Source: Actinomycetota bacterium
GTDB lineage: Bacteria; Actinomycetota; Actinomycetes; S36-B12; UBA5976
Assembly: GCA_947452765.1 (NCBI GenBank)
Contig: CANGDR010000001.1
Coordinates: 36,499-100,498 of the forward strand
Direction of reading: 5' to 3'
DNA length: 64,000 bases
Positions 28,801 through 39,714 of the stretch are shown here, in pieces (position 1 is the first letter of the stretch; each line of letters begins with the position of its first letter). A program made the position numbers and the translations under genes. The notes under the pieces were generated by a model. That model was not told where the DNA came from and did not search any database. It saw nothing but the letters and a program-made list of their open reading frames with translations.

Positions 28801-29279
28801 CATTCCCAGGCGAAATTGCAGTTGGCTACATGTACATCTTGAAGCTTCACCACTTGGTGGACGACAAGATTCACGCTCGTTCAACTGGTCCTTACTCAAT
28901 GATTACCCAGCAGCCGTTGGGTGGTAAGGCACAGTTCGGTGGCCAGCGCTTTGGTGAAATGGAAGTGTGGGCCCTCGAGGCCTATGGCGCTTCCTACGCA
29001 CTTCAAGAATTGCTGACTATCAAGTCTGACGATGTCCTCGGCCGCGTTCGCGTGTACGAAGCCATCGTTAAGGGCGAGAACATTCCAGAGCCAGGTATCC
29101 CTGAGTCCTTCAAGGTCCTGATCAAGGAAATGCAGTCACTATGTCTGAATGTGGAAGTTCTCTCTAGCGATGGCTCTGCCATCGAATTGCGAGACACCGC
29201 TGAAGAAGTCTTCCGCACCGCTGAAGAACTTGGAATCGACCTGTCGCGCCGTGAGTCGCTCAGCGTCGAAGAACTCTGA
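25818..29279 (+). CDS. rpoB: RNA polymerase subunit beta
   Basis: RpoB forms half of the RNA polymerase catalytic cleft. The 1153-residue protein includes the rifampicin-binding region [20 protein letters not shown] and [16 protein letters not shown], with wild-type residues at the usual resistance sites, and ends in the RpoC-contacting segment with [20 protein letters not shown] choose the TTG at 25818 ([11 protein letters not shown]): GGAAGG stands 7 bases before it and Streptomyces RpoB begins in the same way. The frame is open from a GTG at 25773, but that has no ribosome-binding site. rpoC follows 53 bases later. Confidence 0.97.
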   Translation: MAASRTHSRSSTGPKRVSFAKIREPLEVPNLLDLQVESFDWLLGNQMWKDRVAAAIESGNNEIPQTHGLQDVFEEISPIEDYNGTMSLTFTEPSLEDAKNTEDECREKDLTYSQPLYVNAEFMNNETGEIKSQTVFMGDFPIMTSKGTFIINGTERVVVSQLVRSPGVYFERSLDKTSDKDIYTTKIIPSRGAWLEFEIDKKDIVGVRIDRKRKQPVTVFLKALGLTSDQIREQFGAYESMMSTLEKETTSTQDEALLDIYRKLRPGEPPTVEASRSLLQNFFFNEKRYDLAKVGRYKVNKKLGLETEPTKTVLDINDVLATIEYLVRLHAGETEFTSARGTTRVEVDDIDHFGNRRLRTVGELIQNQIRTGLSRMERVVRERMTTQDPEAITPLTLINTRPVIASIKEFFGTSQLSQFMDQTNPLSGLTHKRRLSALGPGGLSRERAGFEVRDVHPSHYGRMCPIETPEGPNIGLIGSLASYARINAFGFVETPYRKVVKGKVTDKIQYLTADEEDVHVIAQANSLLNDDNTFQDEKVLVRTKGGEVDYIPGFDVDFMDVSPRQMVSVATAMIPFLEHDDANRALMGANMQRQAVPLLRSESPYVGTGMEYRVAKDAGDVIVATGAGVVSEVSADSITIQEDAGKHITYAVRKFDRSNQGTCYNQRPIVNEGDRIEAGQVIADGPSTENGEMALGRNLLVAFMPWEGHNYEDAIILNQRLVQDDVLSSIHIEEHEIDARDTKLGPEEITRDLPNLSDEVLADLDERGIIRIGADVVPGDLLVGKVTPKGETELTPEERLLRAIFGEKAREVRDTSLKVPHGEYGKVIGVRVFDSEEGDDLPPGVNQIVRVYIAQKRKITEGDKLAGRHGNKGVISKILPPEDMPFLEDGTPVDIVLNPLGVPGRMNIGQILEVHLGWIASRGWEVVGDPDWAKHIVKESRSVAPGTKLATPVFDGAKEDEIAGLLASTNKTRDGLSLVGENGKAKLFDGRSGEPFPGEIAVGYMYILKLHHLVDDKIHARSTGPYSMITQQPLGGKAQFGGQRFGEMEVWALEAYGASYALQELLTIKSDDVLGRVRVYEAIVKGENIPEPGIPESFKVLIKEMQSLCLNVEVLSSDGSAIELRDTAEEVFRTAEELGIDLSRRESLSVEEL

Positions 29280-29332
29280 TTTAGATCAGATAGACGAAAC
29301 CCGAAACTTAACTAGAAATAGAGGAACTCAAA

Positions 29333-32300
29333 GTGTTGGACGTCAACTTCTTCGACGAACTGCGGATCGGCCTTGCTAGCGCTGAAAACATCCGTACGTG
29401 GTCGCATGGTGAAGTAAAGAAGCCAGAAACAATTAACTACCGAACTCTTAAGCCAGAGCGCGATGGTCTTTTCTGCGAAAAGATCTTCGGACCGACTCGC
29501 GACTGGGAGTGCTACTGCGGTAAGTACAAGCGCGTGCGATTCAAGGGAATCGTTTGTGAGCGTTGTGGCGTTGAAGTCACTCGCTCCAAGGTTCGCCGTG
29601 AGCGCATGGGTCACATCGAACTTGCAGCACCAGTAACACACATCTGGTACTTCAAGGGTGTCCCAAGTCGTCTTGGCTACCTACTTGATCTTGCGCCAAA
29701 GGACCTGGAAAAGGTTATTTACTTTGCCGCTTACATGATCACTTCAGTTGATGAAGCTGCTCGTCGTGAAGACCTTCCAAGTTTGGAAGCTCGTCTAAAC
29801 GAAGATCGCAATAACCTCATCAAAAAGCGCGATGCCGATGTTGATGCCCGTCTTAAGAAGATGGAAGCTGACCTTGCTGAACTTGAAGCAGAAGGTGCAA
29901 AGGCTGACGTCAAGCGCAAGGTTCGCGAATCCGGAGAACGTGAAGTTACCCAGATCCGCAAGCGCGAAGACGCAAAGATTGATCGCCTCGTAAAGGTATT
30001 CGATCGCTTCCGCACTTTGAAGGTTCAGGATCTTGAAGGCGACGAAATGCTTTACCGCGAAATGCGTGACCGTTTCGGTCGCTATTTCAAGGGTGGCATG
30101 GGTGCTGCGGCAATCAAGGCTCGTTTGGAAACATTCGACCTTGAAGCCGAATCCGTGAAGCTAAAAGACATCATTATTAATGGCAAGGGCCAGAAGAAGA
30201 CCCGTGCACTTAAGCGCCTCAAGGTTGTTAACGCATTCTTGAAAACCACAAACCACCCAGCCGCAATGGTCCTGGATGCAGTTCCGGTTATTCCACCAGA
30301 TCTACGTCCGATGGTTCAGCTTGATGGTGGCCGGTTTGCTACTTCAGATCTAAACGATCTTTACCGTCGCGTAATCAACCGCAACAACCGTCTAAAGCGT
30401 CTGCTTGATCTTGGGGCACCTGAGATCATCGTGAACAACGAAAAGCGAATGCTTCAGGAATCAGTTGACGCATTGTTCGACAACGGTCGTCGTGGTCGTC
30501 CAGTAACTGGTCCGGGTAACCGTCCACTTAAGTCACTGTCCGACATGCTTAAGGGTAAGCAAGGCCGCTTCCGCCAGAACCTACTTGGCAAGCGCGTTGA
30601 CTACTCCGGTCGTTCCGTAATTGTTGTTGGTCCACAGCTAAAGTTGCACCAGTGTGGTCTGCCAAAGCAGATGGCGTTAGAACTTTTCAAGCCTTTCGTA
30701 ATGAAGCGCTTGGTTGATCTAAACCACGCACAGAACATCAAGAGTGCAAAGCGCATGGTTGAACGTCAGCGTTCTGTTGTTTGGGATGTACTTGAAGAAG
30801 TCATCACCGAGCATCCAGTTCTACTGAACCGCGCACCTACGCTGCACCGTTTGGGTATCCAAGCCTTCGAGCCACAGCTAATTGAAGGTAAGGCAATCCA
30901 GATTCACCCACTCGTATGTACAGCATTCAATGCTGACTTCGACGGTGACCAGATGGCCGTGCACGTTCCCCTATCGGCAGAAGCTCAGGCTGAAGCCCGC
31001 GTGCTCATGCTTTCGACAAATAACATTTTGTCGCCAGCAAACGGTCGTCCGATTACCTCTCCTACCCAGGACATGGTGCTTGGTCTTTACTCGCTAACCC
31101 GAGGTGACGAAGCTGGTATCGGAACTGGTCGTGCATTTGGTTCGCTTTCCGAAGCCATTATGGCTTTCGATCGCAATGAACTTGCGCTTCAGTCCCAGGT
31201 CAAGATTCGTCTGGAAAATGTTGTTACCGAAATGGGTGGCGAAGCAGCTTCTAAGACAATCGAAACCACACTTGGTCGCGCATTGTTCAACGAAACTTTG
31301 CCAGCAAACTACCCGTTTGTGAATGAAGAAGTTAAGAAGTCAAAGCTGGGCGAAATCATTAACGATCTTGCCGAGCGCTACACAAAGGTCCAGGTCGCTG
31401 CGACTCTGGATGCCTTGAAAGAAGCAGGCTTCCGTTGGGCTACTCGTTCCGGCGTAACAATTTCGTTCGCTGACGTAGTTGCACCTGCAGCTAAGGCAGG
31501 ACTACTTGCCGAAGCTGAAGAAAAGGCTGACAAGATCCAGAAGCAATACGACCGTGGTCTGATTGCAGACTCCGAGCGTCGCCAGGAACTCATCGAAGTA
31601 TGGACTGACACAACCAACAAGGTTGCCGAAGCTATGCAGGAAAACTTCCCGACCACTAACCCGGTTTGGATGATGGTTAACTCTGGTGCTCGAGGCAACA
31701 TGCTTCAGATTCGTCAGATCGCAGGTATGCGTGGTCTTGTGGCTAACCCGAAGGGTGAAATTATTCCTCGCCCTATCAAGAGCAACTTCCGTGAAGGTTT
31801 GTCAGTACTTGAGTACTTCATTTCTACTCACGGCGCTCGTAAGGGTCTTGCTGATACTGCACTTCGTACCGCTGACTCCGGTTACCTAACACGTCGTCTT
31901 GTTGACGTGTCACAGGATGTCATCATCCGTGAAGAAGATTGTGGCACCGATCGTGGCCTAGCGAAAGCAATTCGCAAGGCTGATGGATCTGCGGAAGATT
32001 ACTTGGACACCACAATTGCATCTCGCTGCTTGGCAGAAGATGTAGTTGTCGATGGCAAGACACTCTTTGCTGCCGGCCAGGACATCGGCATCCTAGATCT
32101 TGATGCAATGGTCGCCGCTGGCGTTGACGAAATCAAGGTTCGTTCGGTTCTCACTTGTGACAGCCGCTTTGGAACTTGTGCTCGTTGCTACGGTCGCTCC
32201 CTTGCAACATCCAAGTTGGTTGACATCGGTGAAGCCGTAGGCATCATCGCTGCTCAGTCCATTGGTGAACCAGGAACTCAGCTAACTATGCGTACCTTCC

Positions 32301-33181
32301 ACACTGGTGGCGCGGCATCTGACGGTGGAGACATCACTCATGGTCTACCTCGCGTAGTCGAACTTTTCGAAGCTCGTACACCAAAGGGTGTTTCACCAAT
32401 CTCTGCAGCCACTGGCCGCATCCGGATTGATGAATCAGACAAGGCCAAGAAGGTCATCGTTATTCCAGACGATGGTTCCGAAGAATTGGAATACCCAGTA
32501 TCGAAGCGTTCCAAGTTAGTAGTTGAAGATGGCCAGACCATCCACGCTGGTGACTTGATCCTCGTGGGTAAGCCAGATCCTAAGGAAGTTCTTCGTATCC
32601 GTGGTCCACGTCAGGTTCAGATTCACCTTACGGACGAAGTCCAAGAGGTTTACCGCTCACAGGGTGTATCGATTCACGATAAGCACATCGAAGTAATCGT
32701 GCGCCAGATGCTAAAGCGCGTCGTTATTGTCGAGCAGGCTGAATCAACTTTCCTAACTGGTGAACTTGTTGAACGTTCTGCATACGAAAACGACAACCGT
32801 CGTCTAGTTGCCGAAGGTGGCAAGCCAGCCTCAGCTCGTCCAGAGCTAATGGGTATCACCAAGGCATCACTTGCAACTGAATCTTGGTTGTCGGCTGCAT
32901 CATTCCAGGAGACAACTCGTGTCCTTACCGATGCTGCAATCAACGGCAAGCGCGATCCACTGCTCGGCCTAAAGGAAAACGTAATCATCGGAAAGCTGAT
33001 CCCAGCTGGTACCGGTCTTCCTCGTTACCGCAACGTGAAGGTCGAACCAACCGAAGAAGCCAAGGCAGCCGTCTACGCCGCAATGAGCGTCTACGACGAC
33101 TACGACTACGGCGACTTTGGTCAGGCTTCCGGCGAAGCAGTTCGCTTGGAAGATTACGACATGGGTCAGTATCGGAGTTAA
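29333..33181 (+). CDS. rpoC: RNA polymerase subunit beta'
   Basis: RpoC carries the catalytic aspartates in [15 protein letters not shown] (near residue 530). The N-terminal zinc finger is [20 protein letters not shown], and a second zinc site is near [15 protein letters not shown] coiled-coil charged stretch of about 90 residues after residue 140 ([19 protein letters not shown]) is the actinobacterial insertion. The protein has 1282 residues. The GTG start follows AGAGGAACTC. A strong terminator closes the operon. Confidence 0.98.
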   Translation: MLDVNFFDELRIGLASAENIRTWSHGEVKKPETINYRTLKPERDGLFCEKIFGPTRDWECYCGKYKRVRFKGIVCERCGVEVTRSKVRRERMGHIELAAPVTHIWYFKGVPSRLGYLLDLAPKDLEKVIYFAAYMITSVDEAARREDLPSLEARLNEDRNNLIKKRDADVDARLKKMEADLAELEAEGAKADVKRKVRESGEREVTQIRKREDAKIDRLVKVFDRFRTLKVQDLEGDEMLYREMRDRFGRYFKGGMGAAAIKARLETFDLEAESVKLKDIIINGKGQKKTRALKRLKVVNAFLKTTNHPAAMVLDAVPVIPPDLRPMVQLDGGRFATSDLNDLYRRVINRNNRLKRLLDLGAPEIIVNNEKRMLQESVDALFDNGRRGRPVTGPGNRPLKSLSDMLKGKQGRFRQNLLGKRVDYSGRSVIVVGPQLKLHQCGLPKQMALELFKPFVMKRLVDLNHAQNIKSAKRMVERQRSVVWDVLEEVITEHPVLLNRAPTLHRLGIQAFEPQLIEGKAIQIHPLVCTAFNADFDGDQMAVHVPLSAEAQAEARVLMLSTNNILSPANGRPITSPTQDMVLGLYSLTRGDEAGIGTGRAFGSLSEAIMAFDRNELALQSQVKIRLENVVTEMGGEAASKTIETTLGRALFNETLPANYPFVNEEVKKSKLGEIINDLAERYTKVQVAATLDALKEAGFRWATRSGVTISFADVVAPAAKAGLLAEAEEKADKIQKQYDRGLIADSERRQELIEVWTDTTNKVAEAMQENFPTTNPVWMMVNSGARGNMLQIRQIAGMRGLVANPKGEIIPRPIKSNFREGLSVLEYFISTHGARKGLADTALRTADSGYLTRRLVDVSQDVIIREEDCGTDRGLAKAIRKADGSAEDYLDTTIASRCLAEDVVVDGKTLFAAGQDIGILDLDAMVAAGVDEIKVRSVLTCDSRFGTCARCYGRSLATSKLVDIGEAVGIIAAQSIGEPGTQLTMRTFHTGGAASDGGDITHGLPRVVELFEARTPKGVSPISAATGRIRIDESDKAKKVIVIPDDGSEELEYPVSKRSKLVVEDGQTIHAGDLILVGKPDPKEVLRIRGPRQVQIHLTDEVQEVYRSQGVSIHDKHIEVIVRQMLKRVVIVEQAESTFLTGELVERSAYENDNRRLVAEGGKPASARPELMGITKASLATESWLSAASFQETTRVLTDAAINGKRDPLLGLKENVIIGKLIPAGTGLPRYRNVKVEPTEEAKAAVYAAMSVYDDYDYGDFGQASGEAVRLEDYDMGQYRS

Positions 33182-33230
33182 GGACCGAGGCGAAAGCCGA
33201 GGGATCGAAACTCAATAAAAACAGTTCGTT

Positions 33231-33274
33231 AAAACAAAGAAGGCCGAGCAGCAATGCTCGGCCTTCTTTGTTTT
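33231..33274 (+). terminator. rpoBC terminator, perfect 20-bp stem
   Basis: The arms at 33231-33250 and 33255-33274 are exact complements with the loop GCAA. The centre is GC-rich (GGCCGAGCA/TGCTCGGCC) and the outer part AT-rich (AAAACAAAGAA/TTCTTTGTTTT), so it can act on both strands. It ends the rpoBC transcript. Confidence 0.94.
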
Positions 33275-33310
33275 CAATTCGGTTTTGTGTTTGGTTGCTA
33301 GCCTGAATAG

Positions 33311-34054
33311 GTGTTGGATTTTTCGCTCCTGGATTACGCTTTCGTCGGCATCGCCGGATTTGTAGTCGGCGTCATCAACGGCATGGTCGGTGGCGCATCG
33401 GTAATTGTCTACACAGTCCTTTTGGCCATTGGCCTAAACCCCGTTTCGGCGGTAGTCACAAACGGTTGGGGCGTGATGCCGGCAAATTTGATGGCACTTC
33501 GGGCTTACAACGGAAAACTCGGGGAGTTGTATCGCCAGAACTGGAAACTTGTTTGGCTCTCAATTCTCGGAACGGTGATCGGCGCAGTTGCGCTTTTAAA
33601 TATGCCGCTCGAGACGCTAGAAAAGGCTGTCCCGATTCTCTTGCTAATTGCCGGCCTATCGGTATTGATTCCAGTTAAAACCGATGCGGCGGAAATTTCG
33701 GAAATTAAAGAGCAAGCAGTGATCTTTGGTACTGGAATATATTGCGGCTATTTCGGTCCTGGCCAGGGCGTGATGGTTGCTGCAACTTTAGCTCGGGACC
33801 ATCGCCGAAACCCAGCGCACTTAAATGCGTTAAAGAACTTCATAACTGGATTCACTTCGTTGGTCTCGAATTTCATTTTCCTAGCAAGCGGTCAGATTTA
33901 TTGGGGGCTGGTGTTGCTTCTGGCTATCACCTCGGGATATGGCGGATTGATCGGTGGCCGGCGAGCTGGCCAAATGTCACCAAAGGTTTATCGGGCTGCA
34001 CTGCTTTCAGTTGCTGGCTTTGCCTCAATTTGGTTCTTTATCAAGTTCTATTAG
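33311..34054 (+). CDS. TSUP/TauE-SafE family membrane transporter
   Basis: This 247-residue protein has about eight hydrophobic segments. The family's repeat motif appears in each half: GFVVGVINGMVGGASVIVY near residue 20 and GIYCGYFGPGQGVMVAATL near residue 150. TSUP proteins move sulfite, sulfoacetate or related organic anions, mostly outward; the substrate is unknown here. The start is a GTG. It is inserted between rpoC and rpsL, which are usually close, with its own transcription unit after the rpoBC terminator. Confidence 0.87.
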   Translation: MLDFSLLDYAFVGIAGFVVGVINGMVGGASVIVYTVLLAIGLNPVSAVVTNGWGVMPANLMALRAYNGKLGELYRQNWKLVWLSILGTVIGAVALLNMPLETLEKAVPILLLIAGLSVLIPVKTDAAEISEIKEQAVIFGTGIYCGYFGPGQGVMVAATLARDHRRNPAHLNALKNFITGFTSLVSNFIFLASGQIYWGLVLLLAITSGYGGLIGGRRAGQMSPKVYRAALLSVAGFASIWFFIKFY

Positions 34055-34077
34055 AAAGCCTGTGACAGGCTGAAGTC

Positions 34078-34500
34078 ATGACTAAACCTCGCGCCTACAT
34101 TGCCGGTCCGCTTTTTGATGAAGGTGAACGCTGGTTCATCGAAAAGATCGAGGCGATGGTGGCTGATGCTGGGTTTGAGACTTTCTTACCGCATCGGGAT
34201 AACCCACCCAAGGTAAAAGACAACGTCCAGGAAATCTTCGAAAACGATAAGCGGGGGATTGATACCTGCGATGTAGTCGTTGCGAATCTGAATGGCATAA
34301 CGACTGACGATGGTACGGCCTGGGAACTGGGCTATGCGTATGCAAACGGCAAGTACCTAATAGGGCTGCATACCGATTGGCGAGCCCGGTTCGAGCACGA
34401 AGTCGTAAACCTCATGATCGAGACCTCCTTAAACGAGCTGGTCCGCACTCAAAAGGACCTACAAATCGCACTCGAAACCTGGAAATCTGCCCAGAAATAA
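34078..34500 (+). CDS. Nucleoside 2-deoxyribosyltransferase family protein
   Basis: The family exchanges or removes the base of deoxyribonucleosides. The 140-residue protein has KPRAYIAGPLFDEGERWF at the start, DTCDVVVANLNG in the middle and DDGTAWELGYAYANGKYLIGL, which contains the catalytic glutamate (E in AWELG). It starts 23 bases after the TSUP gene. A role in nucleoside salvage is likely; exact substrate is open, and related members are nucleotide hydrolases such as DNPH1. Confidence 0.85.
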   Translation: MTKPRAYIAGPLFDEGERWFIEKIEAMVADAGFETFLPHRDNPPKVKDNVQEIFENDKRGIDTCDVVVANLNGITTDDGTAWELGYAYANGKYLIGLHTDWRARFEHEVVNLMIETSLNELVRTQKDLQIALETWKSAQK

Positions 34501-34685
34501 GGGTTTCTTCGGAATCGAGCGGCTTGAACCCGAAGAAAAGTCCCGGGCGAAAAATTTGCGAAGCAACTCTTTTGAGCAAGGGAGCTTTTGCGAGGGTGAA
34601 AGCGACTTAATCCTGACCCCAAATTTCTGACTAATTTGTCCGATTTTCAGCCCCGACACGCCGTCCGCGTGGGTGGGGGACGGGC

Positions 34686-34720
34686 TCGTTTTGACCTTTA
34701 ACCATAAGTGTGGGTAATGT
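34686..34720 (+). promoter_or_regulatory. rpsL operon promoter with extended -35
   Basis: TTGACC (34691-34696), an 18-base spacer and TAATGT (34715-34720) form a good promoter. The -35 is preceded by CTCGTT, so the 12 bases CTCGTTTTGACC (34685-34696) match those before the rplM promoter exactly, with the same spacer length. Transcription would begin near 34727, about 220 bases before rpsL. Confidence 0.65.
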
Positions 34721-34731
34721 TTCACCTTGTG

Positions 34732-34949
34732 CCTAACGAAAGTTAGGTTTCGCATCTATGCCTAGGGCTTCCCCGTCGGCGCAGTGTTCGCGAGACAGGC
34801 TTCTTAACCGAAGAAATGTTCTTGCAATGCGCGCTAAAACGGGCAACACACCCGACCGCGTGGGTCGGAACATGCGATTGAAAAGTCGTAACAACAAACG
34901 CTAGAAAGTAGCGCGAGAAGTCGCGTCACTTGAATGAAGAGGAGATCGA
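34732..34949 (+). promoter_or_regulatory. Structured rpsL leader with 16S rRNA-like motifs
   Basis: Hairpins are CCTAAC-GAAA-GTTAGG (34732-34747), CCGACC-GCGTG-GGTCGG (34852-34868) and CGCTA-GAAAG-TAGCG (34899-34913). ACACACC (34846-34852) and AAGTCGTAACAA (34883-34894) match conserved 16S rRNA segments that flank helix 44 at the decoding site. S12, encoded immediately downstream, binds that region, so autoregulation by mimicry is conceivable. Confidence 0.5.
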
Positions 34950-35324
34950 GTGCCAACGATCCAGCAGTTGGTCCGCAAGGGCCGACAGGACAAGGTCACG
35001 AAGAACACGACGCCTGCCCTAAAAGGCAGCCCGCAACGCCGTGGCGTTTGCACGCGCGTGTACACAACTACACCTAAGAAGCCGAACTCTGCGCTTCGCA
35101 AGGTAGCTCGTGTGCGTCTGACCAGTGGTACCGAAGTAACTGCATACATCCCAGGTGAAGGTCACAACCTTCAGGAGCACTCAATTGTGCTTGTTCGTGG
35201 TGGACGCGTGAAGGATCTTCCTGGTGTTCGTTACAAAATCATCCGTGGCGCTCTTGATACCCAGGGCGTAAAGAACCGTAAGCAGGCTCGTTCCCGCTAC
35301 GGAGCAAAGAAGGAGAAGAGCTGA
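34950..35324 (+). CDS. rpsL: 30S ribosomal protein S12
   Basis: S12 lines the decoding centre and controls accuracy. The 124-residue protein keeps the streptomycin-sensitive residues K43 ([12 protein letters not shown]) and K88 ([11 protein letters not shown]). The GTG start follows GAAGAGGAG. It heads the str operon rpsL-rpsG-fusA-tuf. Confidence 0.98.
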   Translation: MPTIQQLVRKGRQDKVTKNTTPALKGSPQRRGVCTRVYTTTPKKPNSALRKVARVRLTSGTEVTAYIPGEGHNLQEHSIVLVRGGRVKDLPGVRYKIIRGALDTQGVKNRKQARSRYGAKKEKS

Positions 35325-35325
35325 T

Positions 35326-35796
35326 ATGCCACGTAAGGGTCCAGCTCCGAAGCGACCAATCATTGTCGATCCGGTTTACCAGTCACCAGTTGTAACGCAG
35401 CTTGTTAACAAGATTCTTTTGCACGGCAAGAAGTCAACTGCTGAATCAATTGTTTATGGTGCACTTTCCGGTTGCCACGAAAAGACAGGTACTGATCCAG
35501 TACAGACTCTTCGTCGCGCACTAGACAACGTTCGCCCAACTCTTGAAGTTCGTAGCCGTCGCGTTGGTGGCGCTACTTACCAGGTGCCAGTTGAAGTAAA
35601 GCCAGCTCGCGCTAACACCCTTGCACTTCGTTGGTTAGTTGGTTACTCCCGTGCACGTCGCGAGAAGACCATGACCGAACGCTTAATGAACGAAATCCTG
35701 GACGCATCCAATGGTTTAGGTGCTGCAGTTAAGAAGCGTGAAGACACTCACAAGATGGCTGAAAGTAATAAGGCCTTCGCACATTACCGCTGGTAA
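35326..35796 (+). CDS. rpsG: 30S ribosomal protein S7
   Basis: S7 nucleates the 30S head and binds near the E-site tRNA. The 156-residue protein opens with [20 protein letters not shown] and has the motif [15 protein letters not shown] and the tail [18 protein letters not shown]. It begins 1 base after the rpsL stop, with its ribosome-binding site in the rpsL end. Confidence 0.98.
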   Translation: MPRKGPAPKRPIIVDPVYQSPVVTQLVNKILLHGKKSTAESIVYGALSGCHEKTGTDPVQTLRRALDNVRPTLEVRSRRVGGATYQVPVEVKPARANTLALRWLVGYSRARREKTMTERLMNEILDASNGLGAAVKKREDTHKMAESNKAFAHYRW

Positions 35797-35864
35797 TCCA
35801 AGAAATTTACAGACCTTAAGACTTCTAGAAACCGACAGAACAAGAAACAGAGACGAGAGAGTAA

Positions 35865-37985
35865 GTGGCTACCGATACATCGCTTAACCTCGCCAAGACC
35901 CGCAACATTGGGATCATGGCGCACATTGACGCGGGCAAAACCACGACAACTGAGCGCATCTTGTTCTACACCGGCATCAACTACAAGATCGGTGAAGTGC
36001 ACGAAGGTGCAGCAACTATGGACTGGATGGAGCAGGAACAAGAGCGTGGCATCACGATCACTTCTGCTGCAACAACCTGTATTTGGAAAGATCACACGAT
36101 CAACATCATCGATACCCCTGGTCACGTTGACTTCACGGTTGAAGTAGAACGCTCCCTTCGCGTACTTGACGGCGCAGTCGCTGTATTCGATGGTGTTGCT
36201 GGAGTTGAACCACAGTCCGAAACCGTATGGCGCCAGGCTAATAAGTACAGCGTTCCGCGTATTTGTTTCGTAAACAAGCTTGACCGCACCGGTGCAGATT
36301 TCTTCATGTGTGTTGGCATGATCAAGGATCGTCTTGGTGCAAACCCACTTATCCTGCAACTTCCAATAGGCGCAGAAGGCGACTTCATTGGACTAGTTGA
36401 TTTGATTCGCATGCAAGCAATGGTTTGGCGCGGCGAAACAGCAATCGGTGAAGATTACACACTTGAACCAATCCCAGCTGATCTACAGGATCAGGCTGAT
36501 GAATATCGTCAGATGATGCTTGAGACCATCGCCGAAAACGATGAAGTATTTATGGAGAAGTTCTTCGGAGATCCAGACGCACTTACTGAAGATGAAATCC
36601 ACGATGCTATCCGTCGCGTAACTCTTTCCGGTGGCGCAGTTCCGATCGTTACCGGTACCGCATTCAAGAACAAGGGCGTTCAGCCAATGCTTGATGCAGT
36701 TATCCGTTACTTACCTTCACCACTAGACGTCGAAGGCATCACTGGTCACAAGCCAAACAAGATTGACGAAGAAATGCTTCGCACGCCAAGCGATAGCGAA
36801 CCATTAGCTGCACTTGCATTCAAGATTGCAACTGATCCGCACCTTGGCAAGCTAACTTACGTTCGCGTTTACTCCGGACGTCTAGAAGCTGGCTCCCAGG
36901 TTCTTAACTCAGTTAAGGAACGCAAAGAACGCATTGGCAAGATTTACCGAATGCATGCAAACAAGCGTGAAGAAATTCAGGCTGTTGGCGCTGGTGACAT
37001 TGTTGCCGTGATGGGTCTTAAGGACACCACAACTGGTGAAACTCTTTGCGATCCAGCAAATCCAATCATTCTTGAATCAATGACTTTCCCAGCTCCAGTT
37101 ATCGAAGTTGCGATTGAGCCAAAGACCAAGAGCGACCAGGACAAACTTGGTATTGCAATTCAGCGTCTGTCGGATGAAGATCCAACATTCCGGGTGCACA
37201 CTGACGAAGAAACAGGTCAGACCATCATTGCTGGTATGGGTGAACTTCACCTTGAAATTCTGGTTGATCGCATGAAGCGCGAATTCAACGTGGAAGCAAA
37301 CGTGGGTAAGCCACAGGTTGCATACCGCGAAACCATTACCAAGACTGTTGCTCGCATCGATTACACCCACAAGAAGCAAACTGGTGGATCCGGTCAGTTC
37401 GCAAAGGTCCAGATTGCAATTGCACCAAACAAGCCAATCGATGGCGACGAAACTGCCAAGGGTGGTTACGAATTCGTTAACAAGATCACTGGTGGCCGCA
37501 TTCCTCGCGAATACATTCCATCAGTTGATGCTGGTTGCCAGGACGCAATGGAAAACGGTGTTCTAGCTGGATACCCAATGGTTGATGTTCAGGTCACACT
37601 GCTTGACGGTGCTTACCATGACGTTGACTCATCTGAACTTGCATTCAAACTTGCTGGTACTCAGGCATTCAAGGAAGGCGTTCGCAGCGCCGGCCCAGTA
37701 ATTCTTGAACCACTAATGAGCGTCGAAGTTACAACCCCTGAAGACTTCATGGGCGATGTAATCGGAGACCTTAATTCTCGGCGCGGACAGATTCAGGCTA
37801 TGGATGAGCGTTTCGGCTCACGCGTAGTCAAGGCTCTAGTTCCGTTGTCAGAAATGTTCGGCTATGTGGGAGATCTTCGTAGTCGTACTCAGGGACGTGC
37901 TAGCTACTCCATGGAGTTTGCTCAGTACGCCCAAGTTCCTGCGAGCGTACAGACAGAAATTGTCTCGAAGGCGCGGGGCGAGTAA
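35865..37985 (+). CDS. fusA: Elongation factor G
   Basis: EF-G is the GTPase that drives translocation and, with RRF, ribosome recycling. The 706-residue protein has the P loop [15 protein letters not shown], the switch regions with [15 protein letters not shown] and [10 protein letters not shown], and domain IV ending with [16 protein letters not shown]. The GTG start has AGAGAG in front. It is the single EF-G in the window; only one copy beside rpsG argues for the canonical EF-G. Confidence 0.98.
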   Translation: MATDTSLNLAKTRNIGIMAHIDAGKTTTTERILFYTGINYKIGEVHEGAATMDWMEQEQERGITITSAATTCIWKDHTINIIDTPGHVDFTVEVERSLRVLDGAVAVFDGVAGVEPQSETVWRQANKYSVPRICFVNKLDRTGADFFMCVGMIKDRLGANPLILQLPIGAEGDFIGLVDLIRMQAMVWRGETAIGEDYTLEPIPADLQDQADEYRQMMLETIAENDEVFMEKFFGDPDALTEDEIHDAIRRVTLSGGAVPIVTGTAFKNKGVQPMLDAVIRYLPSPLDVEGITGHKPNKIDEEMLRTPSDSEPLAALAFKIATDPHLGKLTYVRVYSGRLEAGSQVLNSVKERKERIGKIYRMHANKREEIQAVGAGDIVAVMGLKDTTTGETLCDPANPIILESMTFPAPVIEVAIEPKTKSDQDKLGIAIQRLSDEDPTFRVHTDEETGQTIIAGMGELHLEILVDRMKREFNVEANVGKPQVAYRETITKTVARIDYTHKKQTGGSGQFAKVQIAIAPNKPIDGDETAKGGYEFVNKITGGRIPREYIPSVDAGCQDAMENGVLAGYPMVDVQVTLLDGAYHDVDSSELAFKLAGTQAFKEGVRSAGPVILEPLMSVEVTTPEDFMGDVIGDLNSRRGQIQAMDERFGSRVVKALVPLSEMFGYVGDLRSRTQGRASYSMEFAQYAQVPASVQTEIVSKARGE

Positions 37986-38069
37986 CGGCCCACAGGCCAA
38001 AAGAAATAAAAAACCTGTCGAAGTGAAGGTCACTTCTACAGACAGCACAAGGATCCAGGAGGACCCACC

Positions 38070-39263
38070 GTGGCAAAGGCGAAGTTCGAGCGGACAAAAC
38101 CGCACGTAAACATCGGCACCATCGGTCACATCGACCACGGCAAGACAACGCTGACTGCTGCCATCACTAAGGTGCTGCACGATGCTTACCCAGATGTAAA
38201 CCCATTCACGCCATTCGACATGATCGATAAGGCACCAGAAGAGCGTCAGCGCGGTATCACGATTTCGATCGCCCACGTTGAGTACCAGACAGAAGTGCGC
38301 CACTACGCGCACGTTGACTGCCCAGGTCACGCGGACTACATCAAGAACATGATCACCGGCGCGGCACAGATGGACGGTGCAATTCTTGTAGTTGCAGCGA
38401 CTGACGGCCCAATGCCTCAGACCAAGGAACACGTACTTCTTGCTCGTCAGGTTGGCGTTCCTGCAATCGTTGTTGCGCTAAACAAGTGCGACATGGTTGA
38501 TGACGAAGAACTTATTGAACTCGTAGAAATGGAAGTTCGTGAACTTCTAAGCTCTTACGAATTCCCAGGCGACGACATTCCTGTTGTTCGCGTGGCTGCA
38601 TTCCCAGCACTTCAGGGTGATGCTAAGTGGGGACAGTCAGTTCTTGACCTTATGAAGGCTGTTGATGATTACATCCCAACACCAGCTCGTGAAGTTGATA
38701 AGCCATTCCTTATGCCAGTTGAAGACGTTTTCACCATCACAGGTCGTGGAACCGTTGTTACTGGTCGTATCGAACAGGGCATCGTAAAGGTCAACGAAGA
38801 AGTTGAAATCGTAGGTATTCGCCCAGACATTCAAAAGACAACCGTTACTGGTGTTGAAATGTTCCGCAAACTTCTTGACGAAGGTCGCGCTGGCGAAAAC
38901 GTAGGACTACTTCTTCGTGGAACAAAGCGTGAAGACATTGAACGTGGACAGGTTGTTTGCCACCCAGGTTCAGTAAATCCTCACACTGACTTCGAAGCTA
39001 ACGTTTACATCCTTTCCAAGGATGAAGGCGGCCGTCACACACCATTCTTCGACAACTACCGCCCACAGTTCTACTTCCGTACCACGGACGTAACTGGTGT
39101 AGTAACGCTTCCAAGCGGAACCGAAATGGTTATGCCTGGCGACAACACTGAAATGACCGTTGCGTTGATTCAGTCAATCGCTATGGATGAAGGTCTGCGT
39201 TTCGCAATCCGCGAAGGTGGCCGCACAGTCGGCGCCGGTCGCGTAACCAAGATCATCAAGTAA
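38070..39263 (+). CDS. tuf: Elongation factor Tu
   Basis: EF-Tu delivers aminoacyl-tRNA to the ribosome. The 397-residue protein has [37 protein letters not shown] and NKCDMVDD, the G1, G3 and G4 motifs. The GTG start follows CAGGAGGA, a perfect ribosome-binding site, matching the very high expression expected. Its stop TAA lies in a small AAGTAA/TTACTT hairpin, and a larger hairpin follows at 39305-39330. Confidence 0.98.
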   Translation: MAKAKFERTKPHVNIGTIGHIDHGKTTLTAAITKVLHDAYPDVNPFTPFDMIDKAPEERQRGITISIAHVEYQTEVRHYAHVDCPGHADYIKNMITGAAQMDGAILVVAATDGPMPQTKEHVLLARQVGVPAIVVALNKCDMVDDEELIELVEMEVRELLSSYEFPGDDIPVVRVAAFPALQGDAKWGQSVLDLMKAVDDYIPTPAREVDKPFLMPVEDVFTITGRGTVVTGRIEQGIVKVNEEVEIVGIRPDIQKTTVTGVEMFRKLLDEGRAGENVGLLLRGTKREDIERGQVVCHPGSVNPHTDFEANVYILSKDEGGRHTPFFDNYRPQFYFRTTDVTGVVTLPSGTEMVMPGDNTEMTVALIQSIAMDEGLRFAIREGGRTVGAGRVTKIIK

Positions 39264-39304
39264 GTAATTACTTCCTGATCTAAGTAAGACAACCGTTTGA
39301 GTAG

Positions 39305-39330
39305 GTTGGTGGCCCGAGAGGGCCACCAAC
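39305..39330 (+). terminator. GC-rich hairpin after tuf
   Basis: GTTGGTGGCCC (39305-39315) pairs perfectly with GGGCCACCAAC (39320-39330) around GAGA, and GTTTG/CAAAC extend it beyond a small internal loop. No U run follows, so it may be a weak terminator or mRNA-processing site between the str and S10 operons. Confidence 0.65.
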
Positions 39331-39391
39331 TTCCAAACAAATCAAGACAACTCATTTGGTAGTAACTAGAAGAAAAGGATGGTCAAGCCAC

Positions 39392-39700
39392 ATGGCTGGA
39401 CAAAAGATCCGCATTAGGCTCAAGGCCTACGATCACGAGGTCATTGACTCTTCGGCGCGCAAAATCGTCGAGACAGTCACCCCTACTGGCGCGAAAGTCG
39501 CCGGTCCCGTGCCGCTGCCAACTGAGAAGAACATTTACTGTGTCATCCGTTCGCCGCACAAGTACAAAGACTCACGCGAGCACTTCGAGATGCGCACACA
39601 TAAACGTCTTATCGACATCATCGACCCAACACCTAAGACAGTTGACTCGCTAATGCGTCTTGACTTGCCTGCTGGCGTTGACATCGAGATCAAGCTGTAG
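39392..39700 (+). CDS. rpsJ: 30S ribosomal protein S10
   Basis: S10 is part of the 30S head and doubles as the NusE antitermination factor. The 102-residue protein starts [21 protein letters not shown] and has [20 protein letters not shown]. The ATG at 39392 gives the standard length; the frame open from 39356 adds sequence not found in the family. It heads the S10 operon. Confidence 0.98.
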   Translation: MAGQKIRIRLKAYDHEVIDSSARKIVETVTPTGAKVAGPVPLPTEKNIYCVIRSPHKYKDSREHFEMRTHKRLIDIIDPTPKTVDSLMRLDLPAGVDIEIKL

Positions 39701-39714
39701 GGATTCAGAACATT

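Larger units (their letters stand above)
34501..34949 (+). other. Non-coding rpsL upstream region (449 bases)
   Basis: No gene is supported here. It begins with an inverted repeat TTTCTTCGG/CCGAAGAAA (34504-34512 and 34530-34538), a weak terminator for the preceding gene, then a Cys/Gly-free AT/GC-mixed stretch with nothing clear, then the rpsL promoter (34691-34720) and the structured rpsL leader. Confidence 0.7.

Noticed and set aside
35784..36359. Long antisense frame over fusA and the rpsG end (191 residues)
   Set aside because: Entirely antisense to conserved coding sequence; its residues are low-complexity shadows without a known domain.
37848..38432. Antisense frame over fusA end and tuf (194 residues)
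   Set aside because: Mirror of strongly conserved genes; no ribosome-binding site or domain.
39251..39285. Copy of the tuf 3' end
   Set aside because: Only about 11 matching bases with a gap; listed only as a weak echo of the 3'-copy pattern.
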